In this document: piece after piece, positions 39,611 through 51,602 of the stretch | How the letters are laid out: each line of letters begins with the position of its first letter | Numbering within the stretch: position 1 is the first letter of the stretch | From: Mansonella perstans | Lineage: Eukaryota; Nematoda; Chromadorea; Rhabditida; Onchocercidae | Length of the DNA: 64,000 nucleotides | Reading direction: 5' to 3' | Assembly (NCBI GenBank): GCA_037074765.1 | Contig: JBAMDO010000112.1 | Span: 1-64,000, forward strand | Position numbers and translations under genes: made by a program | Notes under the pieces: model-generated | The model's input: the letters and a program-made list of their open reading frames with translations, nothing else | Database searches by the model: none | Told to the model about the DNA's origin: nothing

Positions 39611-40923
39611 TCTGAAAACGTTAAATGAATCTAAATATGCTCCTGACTTTCAAAAGAAAAGAAACGGATGAATATTTGTAGAGAAGGTTATTTACATCCA
39701 GTCTGCGGTAATGCTGTCTTATCACTACTGTATAAATAGCATAAACCTGAAAAGTATTCAAGTTCGCGTGCAACGCCCAATAAAAGTCTCTTTCTGAATC
39801 ATAAAATTAAATGCAATTAGCAAAATTTATTCTTTCATAAGGTTATTAGATTTAAAATGAACACGAGAGAAAACGAACCATCCTAAAAGTACAGAATTAA
39901 AGAATTATGATAAAAGGAATGAACGAATCAGGTGTATAACAAATGACTAGTAGTGAACACAAAGCTAATTGTACTAGGACTACTATCAATCTAATATTAT
40001 TCAGCTTACAGCAAGGAAAAGTATTTGCACAAATTGCTAAACGTACTTACAGTTTTAATATTATTTCATAGTAGAATGAACTGATCTGAATTGTCTTAGA
40101 GAAACCATGATAAGGTAATACAAATATACCCAAGCTGCAGCTATACCAATGTAACCTAATCACATAAAAAAACAAATAGTACAATACATCAAAAAAAAGT
40201 TCACGTAGTTAGTTCCAGTAAACCATATAATTAAATACCCACAAACATCAAGAGAAGCGGAGCAACCGGTGGACCTTATTTTACATATCCGAACTGGAAC
40301 GACATACGCCAACCCACTGAGAGAGAAAGTAACGTTTCACAACTCTTTGCTAAACAAAATTTATAAAGCAATACTTTCATCCTGGTTTTCATTACTATCA
40401 TAATGTAGCAAACGGAAATCACAAATGACAAATGAATAGTGCATAAAAACTCGATTAATCGGATCATTTTGAGATTTCAGGAGATATTTGCTTGCCATTT
40501 TTGCCGATTGTATAATTACCAAATATTAATCGCACTTTTTAAAATTCATTCTGTACATACTTTTATGCACATGACAAATATGACAGAAAGACGGGTTGGC
40601 TTTAAATAAACTTTCGACAGCAAACGAAAAAATGCATAAATTCCATTAAAAACACGCATAACGTATGAAAATGAGTTTCTTACTGAGATTCTTGAGTAAT
40701 TGTCGAATAAATAATGTACAGTTTGTAGTATTTTAGGATGCCTAAAAAAAAATACATAAATTTAGTACTCTATCAGACGCATACAACAGCATTCCGAGCG
40801 TAATAAAGTGAATACGCGTATTCAAGAATCAGTGATTTTTCTTGTGAGTCATAATGACAGCTGAACACCCAATGCTTCAATAATCATATATAATCCCACT
40901 CCTATTCTCTTTAATACAAAACG
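39611..40923. other. Spacer between phosphomannomutase and cfp-1
   Basis: AT-rich sequence containing the presumed outron of phosphomannomutase and the 3' UTR of cfp-1. Positions 39611-39618 give the minus-strand acceptor GTTTTCAG just before the phosphomannomutase start codon. One 63-codon minus-strand frame (40276-40467) has no recognisable features. The 1.3 kb spacing is longer than that of a typical C. elegans operon, though filarial operon spacing can be larger. Confidence 0.5.
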
Positions 40924-43900
40924 TTATGTTACTATGTTAATAGTTTTTGCTAGTATGATTTTAAAATGCACCTGCTTATCTTCGCAAACATCACTGCAAC
41001 CAATATAATGTCCTGCTCCCTCCGTATGCAACATAGCTACATTCATATTCTGCTGAGTATTTTGGCATTGCACTTCAACGGCCGTATTGGAATTAACTGA
41101 AGTACAAGGCGGAATGGAACTATCTTCATTCAGTGATGAATTGCCACGAACTGTTTTATCGCAGAAAAGCGAAAGCACATCACCACGCACCGTTTCTGAG
41201 ACTTGAAGTGTTCGCTTTTTTTCGAACCACTCGTCCAGTTTGATCAAAAGATTAAGCAGTTCAACGTCAATCAAACCCATCGCATTCTGCATTGATTATT
41301 TTAAGTTAAGAAACGAAAAGCAGGAAATATAAGAAATGTCTTATACAGACCTGAACCCAATTATGATGCTGAAGACAGTTCTTTCGTGGATAATGACAAA
41401 AGCCTTTCTGGAGCAGTGCTTGCATGTTGCCAAACGTTTTGATGACAGGTCGAAATTCATTTTTGCTCCACGCAAATGGATAACCGCAGATCTACAACAC
41501 GAATCAGTTATGAACAGTTAGTATCATCAGTTTCAGAACAATTAAATAACGAAATGAATGAGAAAAAAACTTCCGGTTCCTGAAATAAGCTTTTAATAAA
41601 GACACTATGAACAATATGAGTAGAAACTAAACATGTTCATTTTTTATAAATTTTTTATCAATGAATTATTACACCTTTAGATACGGTATAAATTGAACGC
41701 ATTATGAATGGATAAAAAGAGAAAATTAAATCTATAATAATAATATATTTGTATAGATCAGATTAATAACATTATACCTTTGTAGCATTCTCTGTAGACT
41801 TATAATGTTCACTACATAACACACGAAGACGTTTGCAGAACGTATTGTTGGCCTTATTGAATTGCTCGCAGAAAATATTGTACGGATTAACTTGTGACTA
41901 AAACAAATTTGAAATTAAGAGACGTAAATAAAGTAATCCCAACAGCTTTAAAAACAAACGAAATGGACAAAAGATTGGTTATTACAAAGAACCCTCAAAC
42001 AAAATTCATGCGCACAACAAATATGTTCGGCAATTACTGTAATCACAAAACAAATGAACCTTATTCGGTGTGCCATAGCAACTCTGTTTTTCATTGCGCA
42101 CGAAACATCGTTCCGTATGTTTCACAATGAGTTTGGCTGGAAATTCTAAAGCGCAGACAGCACAATGCAGTACCTTAATTACCATACTTTGAAATTCCAT
42201 ATATCTATATCAATTACAGTAACTTTTTCCATCCGAATTCAAATTAAAACTTGCAGAACGCATCAAAATGGAAAATCAATTACTTACGAAATCCATGTCC
42301 GATGGGTTATTAATGACTGCCTCAGGTTCAGATTCGATCTTTTCAGTAATCTAAATAAGAAGTTTTGAATAAAAATCAAACAGTTAGAAAATAAAAAAGG
42401 AGTGAATCAACATGGATGAGCATTACTCTGCGACATAACTCAAAAACTTCAAGTGAGTTCTGACAAATCAACTGGTAAACAAACAATTTTTTTTATAAAC
42501 AAACGATTTACTGAAAAAACTCTTCAACTGGACCACAAAAAACTTTTTACACAAAACCAAATGTCTAACCTATATCCTAAGTGTAAGAACAGTTTGCATG
42601 ACCATATTACTCTGAAAAACAAGATGATACATAACATACCGAAATCCATTTTTGCAGCTCGTCCTGAAAATCTGCGAATATGCGTACCTTATTCTGCAAA
42701 GAAAACAAAGAAACCCATGAGCCATTAGTTTTTAAAAGTTATGAAAATTAACATTTGCAAACTGCGAAATTTTATGAATGAAAAGTTCATCCAAAAACTA
42801 CGCAGCACCATGAAACAAATAGTTCGAGTAACATGCATCTAGAACCGAAAACATCTAAGACATCGACGAATCATCAATATTAACAGTAACATCCAACTGG
42901 GGAAAGTGCTAGGATGATAGTAGGATGATAGTGATAGGATGACAGTAGAAAGAACGCTGAAATAATAAGTGCCAAACTTATAGAGGAGTGAAACAAATAA
43001 AGGAGCTAGAACTCTGCATTCTATACAGTAATCACTGTGCTAAAAATACAAGAACGAAATACGACTCTACTATTATTGAAAAGACAAGCATAACAGCTTT
43101 ATGCTAAAAGTATTGAAGTAGCAAGGAAATTAGTCACAGGCAAGTCATCGCAGCTGAAGGAATGTCAAAACAGTTGGTAAGAGACTTTAAGCAGACTGTA
43201 GAAAAAGACTAAAATACCGCGAACAGAAGGAAAGATTTCTATTTAATACTTAAGTTCACGAAAAACTCAGCAAATAACATCCATGATATAATGTTTAGCT
43301 TAAGAAATAAGAATTTTGCGAGAAGGCCTTACTCAAGTATCAAACAAAAGTTGCATAAATCAGCAACATGAAGAAAATTTGAAGTATGCGAAGAATTAAA
43401 AGATGGAAGTGTGCGACAAATACATCATTACTGTGCGTCATTTACTATGATAATAATTTATTCAAAATGCTATCTCAATCAAAGAAAACTAAACAAATAT
43501 AGATTCGTCGAAAATAGTGATAAGGCAGATTGCATCTTCAATTTCTTAGGCCGGCTGGAACTGTCATTTCCGTATTTAGATCTCTTTTAAAAACTTAGTG
43601 AGATTCGTAATAGTAGAGAGATGCAACACTGAGCATAAAAAATAGCAGTGAAAAGCTGTGAAAAGATATGAAACCACGGTCACCACTTGGACGATGTAAA
43701 AATTTCCTGCGCTACCGAGAAATTTCTAGGACAATAGCTTGTTGAAATAACTTTTAACAGAATTCAAGTTATTTCGATTACTCAAAATTGATATAATACC
43801 GTGAAAAATTGGATTTGCTCCTCAGCTACATCTCGTAAATGCTGTGACTGTTCCACAGAATACGACATATTGTCCCAAAATGACTGAACACGATCCGGCA

Positions 43901-46900
43901 AAATTGCACGCAAACGGTCCTAAAAAGTACTTATCAATTTTTTTTTCTTTTAAAGAACTGCAGCAGAAACTGCAAAATATCTGTCAAAAGTGGTCTACCA
44001 ATTATTTAAATAGCTTAAACAACTAACGATAATCAAATAATAAACTGTTCGAATAACATACACGTGCCAAATTCATCCCACATTTTTCACAACAGAATTT
44101 CGACTGCGGACGTGTGGAATTCGTGCACTGGGGCCCTTCGCAATGCTTTGAATTCTCCTACAATGATTACTCATCGAAGAATTTTTAAGCTAGCAAAAGA
44201 CTTTACAAATTTGAATAAGCAAATATATACCAAAAATAAACTCAGTGGTAATGCGTTAATTACAATGCCGTTTAAGATCGTTTATGTGATTACTAGATTG
44301 TAATAATTATTCAGTAACTAAAACAGTTTTTACAAATCAAAAAAGAATTGGTGAATAGCAAAGACTCGTTAAAGTGTTAAAGATGACAGAATTTCAGAAA
44401 GACATAACCACTATTCATATATATTAGACTTCAAACCTTATTCGGGTTATGACGATGTGCGCGACAATTATAAACGGCAGATGTAATTTTTTGGCGTTGC
44501 TCTAGAACACACAGTAAGTTAAGCAGAATGATATTTATAACAATCCCAATAACAATAACAGATTTCTTGTACTACTTTGAATGTTAGAGCGCTATATTTT
44601 TCTTTTAATTTACTGTCAGAATAAACAGAAACATGCAACGTAAGCAGCACTAACTACTTCATTCAATAGTTAACATTAACAATTTCCGTTACTAAAAAAA
44701 CTATACTGAGTTGAATAATTCTGTCTTTTTCAAATGTAAATTTTTCTGCTAATACAGTAATACAAAATAAAACGCACCAAACTAAAGCATGAAAAACAGC
44801 TTAGCATATCATGTTTGATTTCCCACCGTAAATGTGACTACAAAGTTCCCTGTTTAAGACCCTTCTTGTTAAGAATGATTTATCGCCATACCTGTTGTAA
44901 ACGAAAAATCGCTGCTTTTCGACTTCTTTGCTCTACCCGCTGCTGCATTTGTCTGCCGTTTCTAAAAACACTTGAAAAATTGTCATTCCATAATTCTGTA
45001 GAACACACTCCTGCATGATATTTTACCGATGCATGAGGATATTTTCATTAAGGGCTAAAGGTTTAATGAAATCAATTTGAAACTGCTTAAAAATGTTCAA
45101 AAATGTTGGGTCACAAAACATACAGCTTCCCATGCAATAAAAATAAATTCCTAAGAAATCAGTTTTGAGAGTCATAAACAAAAAAACAAACGGAAAAAGG
45201 AACGACCCCTACAAATAAGTAACACCACTTCCGAATGGCACTCATAAGTCGAGAGGATTCCTGCACAGTTCTTCATTTCTCCAAACTTTGTTTCTGTTCT
45301 TCGTAAAAGAATAGCTCGTAATAAACAAAGACTTGAACTTGCAACATTTGTCATCTTCAAGAAGTCAACAACGACCTGATATGCTAAGATTTTCTTTTTT
45401 CTTGCTACTTTTCTCTGGCGTTTCTTAGTTGCGTATGCAGCACAGCTCGAAAACGAAACAACTTCTCGTTTAAAACTGCACGCGTTATCATCATCGTCAT
45501 CATCTGTTGTGCTGAAGAACTTCTACTTTATCATTCAACAAAAAAGTGCTAGTAAACCATTCATAAGGAACTAATATAACGACTTACTAAGCGTACTTCG
45601 TCCGTTCTTTCTTGCCTCTTGCCTGGGTTGAATGCACGCCCGGCTGAACTGCTGAAATTAAAACTTCATTTAAATTTAATCACTAAAAGCGGGTCAGTCA
45701 ATACAACTCCTCTCATATTATGGTCAATTAAATATTTTTGCTCTCAGTGGTTTCGTTTCATAAAAGCTTATTTTACATTAAATCGATTTGAAATTTATCA
45801 TCATGACATGATATTAAGACGGCTAAGAGAAATTTAAGTAGAAATATTAATTGAAAGTTCATGTATCCTCGAACTCTTACAAGCTATGGAAGGCTTCAAC
45901 GATTTGTCCTATAAATTTTGACATCAAAAAATTAAAAACAGACGGAAGCACTCTGCATTCTATTTCAATAAAACTAAAAATAAAAATGCAAAATAAATTG
46001 AAAATCACCTTCTTCTACATCAGAAACTTTTAACTGTTGCTGTCTTTTCTTGTGTTTATTCCACCATTCTGACTGCAAACAAATGCGCTTCAAGCATGGT
46101 TCTGCAGAGGTAATACAGTTTGCACATTTACCACAATCTGCCGATCGAAAACAGTTAATGCAGTTGTTGCAACCTTTGCCAGGTTTGTTTTCCTCTGCAA
46201 TATTTCCATGCATTAAATATTAGCATAGTGCACAAAACTAGAAACAGTATATGTAAAGCTTCTTAAGCTGATCCCGATCAATCATACAGTTCTTGCAGGA
46301 AAAAATCGACATGACTGAAGACACTCAAACCATAATCTTCTTTAGAAGTACGTTTTAACCCACTTTGACCTTTGGCATCATTTCTAGTCCCCTTTGATTT
46401 GCACTGTCTTTCGCGATGGACGCTCTTTTCTCTCTTCTGAAAAATGAATGAATAAACAAAAAAGATTTAAAAAAAATAATCTATTGAAAAAACCACCATT
46501 ACTATTTTTTGAAAATAAACAACATGGAATAAACTTATCCAAACTTATTTGAAAGATATTAAAGAAGCTTACTAGAGCGCGGTACACAATTTTCAGACTG
46601 CTATCTTTGCTAATGCAAGGCGGGCACGCGTATGTCTCGATACGATTTGCCTGGGTCCGAGTAACCTAAAAATAAATACATAAACAGAGAAGAAAAAATA
46701 AATTTAAGCAGAATGTGCTAAATGAAACACCTAAAACTACATGCTGCTAATGAGTGGACTGTTAAATGTCTTGGCACATGCATAAATTATTCTGGCAGTT
46801 ATACGTTAACCAATAAATTATTTCAGCAGATAAGCTATGTGCAGTTTATAAAAAAAAATGAAACTATATTAAGAAAATGCAAATATTTTCTATTAAAAAT

Positions 46901-47819
46901 TGTACCGCGTCCTCATACACAAATTAGGCTTCTTCATAATTAATTAAATGAAAAGTTGACAAAATCACCTGCAGGCATGCTCCATGATACCAGACACCAC
47001 AGTGATCACAGCATATCATGAATGATGACTCATCACTACTTCCGCATAAACAATGTGTTTGCTGCTCAACCTTGATTTTTTCTGTAATTATGTAATAATA
47101 AGCTAGTTCTAAATTAGAACTGAGGTACCGAATTACCTTCAAAAAATACAACACTGGCAATTTTGTAAAATTAATATGAGCAATGTGCATACTGAAAACT
47201 ATACTTTACTTACAAATTTCGATAAACTGGCCTAACTGCATAAAATTTCAAGCAATGTTATTATTTGAAACTGTATATATATATATGATAAATCCTCTGA
47301 CGAGCTCAAAAGATGCGACTATTTCGGACTAAAACGAACTAAAAGACTAAAACGGTTGCTACTTCGCAACCGTTTGACAATAATATCAACCATATCCAGG
47401 TTATCTATAGCGTTTTCGAATGGTGTAATTAGCAACTATTGAACTACTGATGTAATTGATGGCTTAGCAGCTCCTACTCAGATATCACTTGTCCCTTTAA
47501 TTCAACTTTCTAAACAACATGTATTGAAAAAAAAAAACTTCAATTATGCTGTAGCAGAAGGTTGATTTCCAATAATCACCTTCAAGACTACTTGGAAATT
47601 CGATGTAACAATCTTCAAATACTAAATGAATGCTTAATATCACCTATACACATTTTTTTGATTTGTTATGATATCTTAACGAAAAACAGATAAGTGTCTG
47701 CAAAAATCATATCAATGTTTTAAAATAATTCTATAGAAAGAAATACCTTTTTGTTCAGTTTTTTCCGTTCCTTTCACATTTTGTTGATCCTGTTCGTTGG
47801 CATTTATGTCTTCTTCCAT
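40924..47819 (-). CDS. cfp-1: CFP1/CXXC1 orthologue, SET1/COMPASS subunit, about 17 exons
   Basis: Exons in transcript order: 47819-47747, 47081-46969, 46665-46573, 46436-about 46352, 46194-46009, 45651-45588, 45511-45376, 44961-44892, 44501-44437, 44145-44062, 43919-43800, 42693-42640, 42350-42288, 42173-42060, 41897-41778, 41491-41351, 41286-40924 (TAA). They give about 647 residues. The PHD finger (HCLCGSSDESSFMICC, then GVWYHGACLQ, then YACPPC) keeps the tryptophan typical of H3K4me3 readers. The CXXC domain follows (CNNCINC, CGKCANC). The C-terminal CpG-binding-protein region is spread over exons 10-17 (CEGPQCTNSTRPQSKFCCEK, CAVCALEFPAKL, NIFCEQFN, TFCKRLRVLCSEHY, ICGYPFAW, LIKLDEWFEKK). 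CFP1 brings SET1 methyltransferase to active promoters; this role is from the family. The exon 4 donor could be 46364 instead. A coiled-coil exon could be missed in the 1.1 kb intron 42694-43799. Splicing at GTGCAT near 40968 instead of reading to the stop is possible. Confidence 0.92.
47350..47375. repeat. 10-bp inverted repeat in cfp-1 intron 1
   Basis: AAACGGTTGC (47350-47359) and GCAACCGTTT (47366-47375) are perfect reverse complements around a six-base loop. Short ACTAAAA repeats precede it (47328-47352). It lies in the first intron of cfp-1. Confidence 0.7.
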
Positions 47820-49017
47820 ATTGTTATACGAATTACTCAACCAATAAATCGTAAACTATAGGTAGACCAAAAATAACAATTTGAAATATAACCAATATGT
47901 ATTATTTAAATATAAATAAAATACATATACGAGTAATGCTATTGTTTTTCATTTAATTATTGTAATATGTAATACTAGTAGCATCTTTCAATGAATGTTT
48001 AATTAGCAAAAAATTTAACTATCACTCAAGAAACACATCAGGAATGAGTGGAAAAATTATTTTAAGCTAACATAAAAGAGTAAAAAAAATAGTATAGCAA
48101 ATTTTGTTTACTACTATTACAAAGCTAGCTATAGTCCTAAGAAGCGTCATCGATATCATGAGCAAGATTCTATGTAGCTCAGATCTAAGTCATGCATACG
48201 ATACAGAGCAACTATTAAACATGGAATTTGATCATTTGCCATTTTCAGATTTTAATAAGTTCATGTTAAAGGATAGATCCTTAATCAGCAATTCTTAAAT
48301 AAGCAAATAATTTGATGTAGATCTTTTCTCGTACTTTACTGTGATCCACTTTTGTTTTGCCCAATCACCACTCACTCTGTCATCATTTATATAGTTTCGA
48401 GAGTACTGTAGATTCTCAAGAGTGAATTTGAAGTGACCTTATGAATTATACGTGGTGCGAATTGGACCTAATTAAGAATTGAAATGAAATAGTCGATAAA
48501 AAGGAGAATTACAATGAAACGTTAATTGAAAATGACATAATCTGAGCTTAATCTGACCCAACAAATCATCTTAACAGTATACAAATCTCACAAATTCATT
48601 CACAAAAGATGCCACAAAAAACTAAGCTTTGCTAACATATATAGCTTCGAATATATTATCAGCTATGCCTTTGTCTTCAATGATTAAATATCCACGAAAA
48701 GCCTACATGCAAACTGTTCCTACTACATCTACTTAATGCACATGATAATCAAAAGGATAATTTTACTAATTATATAATATCTACTATATGCTAAAGCATT
48801 CCTATCACAATATCAACATTTTTAAAGTGTTCGTTGAACTACGTTGCATTTCACGTTAGATCCGTTGGTGCATAGTTTGCGTGATCACATAGAAGGATTG
48901 CAACAATCTCAGCTACTATTCGACGGAACCATTACTGAGATGTGATTGAATTATTTGTGATCCAACAACTCTCAACAATTGATTATCTCATCGTTTTTTA
49001 TTTGCTCTTTGAAGAAA

Positions 49018-49066
49018 TCGAGAGTCGAGAATCGAGAATCGAGAGTCGAGAATCGAGAATCGGGAA
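49018..49066. repeat. Seven tandem copies of a 7-bp unit (TCGAGAR)
   Basis: The units read TCGAGAG, TCGAGAA, TCGAGAA, TCGAGAG, TCGAGAA, TCGAGAA, TCGGGAA. The G/A variant recurs every third unit, so a 21-bp higher-order period is visible. It lies between cfp-1 and efa-6. Confidence 0.95.
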
Positions 49067-50223
49067 TTGAGTTTAACACAATTCGAAATGAGTTCAAATT
49101 TTACATCTTATCTCTTCAATAGAATTTTTATTCTGAGAATAAAAGAACTGTTCTAAGATAAATTTTAAATATCATATTTAATAAATATATTGTTGATTTC
49201 ACATAAAATAAAATATACTTGAAGACTGAGAAATTTCTAATGAATATAGACAAATCAAATGAAGATACTCTGAGATATGTTTGTTGCATATCAATGAAAT
49301 TTATATGAAATGAAAATTTAAAAACCCATTTAATTTTGAGATGAAAAAAAAAAATGCACAAACCGTGTTTCCATATGAGCGGATCGGACAAAATCAACAA
49401 AGTTATTAATCAATTGATTTTAATCAAATCGATAAGGAACATAAATTTATTATTCTTGCTGATCTGTTTTTCAATATGTTGTAGATTGAACTGCAGCACA
49501 TTTGGATTATGTCCACATTTAGGCTTTAAATCTCCACAATTAGACTTTAAAACTCCCAGTTAAGCTTATAAGAAATCTTCCTACCATTCAATTTCAATCA
49601 TAAAAAAAAAAAAAAAAATGTATTTCAAAGTACCCTTTATCCTCTTAATAAATTTGCTACAATATTTAATCTATACATTAAAGGGAATTGCCGAAATTTT
49701 AACTGTTTTTCATTTTGCAATTAATTATTCACCGATATAAAACAATCTGGTTTATAAAGAAAATAACTTATAGTCATAATATGCTTTGAACAACTGTGTT
49801 GTTTAACATCACACCTTATTACATTCTGAAGAACTAAATATGTCCGATAATGTTTGTCACCAAATAATAGTGTAGTGATAGCGCATGAATTTACCTGGCT
49901 GTATAACCAACAATTATTTGTTATAAACGTATAATAGTTATACATGAAAATAGCATGTTCATAAAAGAAAATCGTCTAAAATGCAGGTTGGTCGCAAATT
50001 TAACCGTTCAAAATGATCTTCTTTCATTTAAAGAAATAGATGAAATCATTACAATTTGATAGAAGCACTGAATACAGTATCTTTTCATTAAAAGAAACTG
50101 AAGATGTTACACAGTAATAATGGAACTCAAACATATGCTACTACTGTAGTATTCTTGTTACTACATTTGATAACTTGTTACTACAACGAAATATCCATAA
50201 ATTATATATAGCAGTTATCAAAT

Positions 50224-50250
50224 AAAAAAAAAAAAAAAAAAAAAAAAAAA
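50224..50250. repeat. 27-base A run
   Basis: A homopolymer tract between cfp-1 and efa-6. It could be the tail of an old retroposed sequence, but no matching body was recognised. Confidence 0.9.
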
Positions 50251-51602
50251 TGAAATACCTTCCAAATAAATTTTCGAATATTGACCTTTTCATCCGGATT
50301 TTGTGTAGTTAATGTTTTTTTTTTGTAGTCTATCAAACAGCGTGGTCTTATTAACTGCCATTTTATGGCCACGCTGGGGAAAGTTACGTCATTTTAAAAT
50401 GTTAAGTGTAAGCGCCATAATACTGCAAACTTATTTTACACAAAAAACAATGCTATGCATTTTAAAATAGAAGCTATCGATAAAAAAAAAGTAAAACCTA
50501 CAAAAACCAAGCCCAAAAAATTCGAACAAATATGATTAACTACAGCAAAATGAGGCTAGGAAAGAGAACTATAAAAACATAAGTTAAAAGAGAAAAATGA
50601 CTCAATAGAGATTTGTAACAATTATAAATAAATAAGAAAGTACAAAGTAGTGATCTAACTCACTCATAGCACTGGCATAAATGAACTGAAAGTAAGCATT
50701 TCTTGATAAGGACAAAACCATAACAGTTTCTGTGAAACTAGAAAAAAAATAAAGCAATATGTTAACAATTCGCCAACATTAATCTGTAGCTCTTGAATAC
50801 GAGTTAATGTACTAAATTTTTGACTGCAATGTACTAAATTTCTGCACAATGCTTACGGCTGTACTCGTATTTTCTCGCCATTATATTTGTTATCTTCTAA
50901 ATTTTTAGAATGGCTGATATTTAATTTTACTCTTCCTGGTTATCAAAACTTCTCAATGTATGTGATACTCGCATCTAAGACTAACGATTTAGTATTATAC
51001 GTACGTGAAAAAGTTACACTTCGAAAAGTTAAGTAAGCAAGGCTTGCATATTTCGACATTGCAGTCTTTCGTAGCAACAATAAAGAACTATTCGATTACC
51101 GCAAACACTCATGTCAATTACAATTTATCATGAATTCGAATTTCATTACAACCAAAAATTTTTACATTTTAAGAAGATTACTGCGTGTAGCGGCAAATAA
51201 AGCAGATGTCATAAGGTAGCTAATTATATGAACTTAATCAAAGTTCTTCGTGAACCTATACGACAAACTCAAAGAGGAAATACAATTAACTGCATAGGAG
51301 CTTAAATAAACAAACTTATGTCTAACCAACGTATTCATAGACAAATACCCACCCTTCCGTATTCCCAGGATGGGGTTAGGGTTGTCAAATACTGCCAAAC
51401 CGGACATGGCAGGAACAAAAAATTATGAGCAGTTTTTTTCAATGCATGTTAAGCACCGCTTCTATTAGATACAATAGAATAATTTCAATTTTTATTCCTA
51501 TCCAGGCATCGCTCAGAAAACTGCTAATATTGATGACAATCTCGATGCTAAAAACAGAAAAATTTATACTGATGCCTAAGCTTTAAATATCTCTTTTTGA
51601 TA

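Larger units (their letters stand above)
47820..51602. other. 3.8-kb spacer between cfp-1 and efa-6
   Basis: It contains the 5' flank of cfp-1 and the 3' flank of efa-6. There is a 7-base tandem repeat (49018-49066) and a 27-base A run (50224-50250). Open frames reach 90 codons (49128-49400 minus). The 48104-48298 plus frame ends with a protein-like stretch starting MSKILCSSDLSHAYD, but I found no family or splice support. No gene is called. Confidence 0.6.

Noticed and set aside
42006..42059. Read-through of cfp-1 exon 14 into HLFCDYSNCRTYLLC, which resembles the family's LFCD motif
   Set aside because: The genuine continuation (NIFCEQFN, TFCKRLRVLCSEHY) lies in the next exon at 41778-41897, joined in phase from the AAG|GTTCAT donor at 42060, so the resemblance is accidental.
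41894..42130. Plus-strand open frames in the 41-46 kb region
   Set aside because: They are antisense shadows of cfp-1 exons and introns; the minus-strand exons carry the conserved zinc-binding cysteines.
48104..48298. 64-codon plus-strand frame just upstream of cfp-1 (MSKILCSSDLSHAYD...)
   Set aside because: No family match and no splice or trans-splice site next to it. It is compatible with chance.
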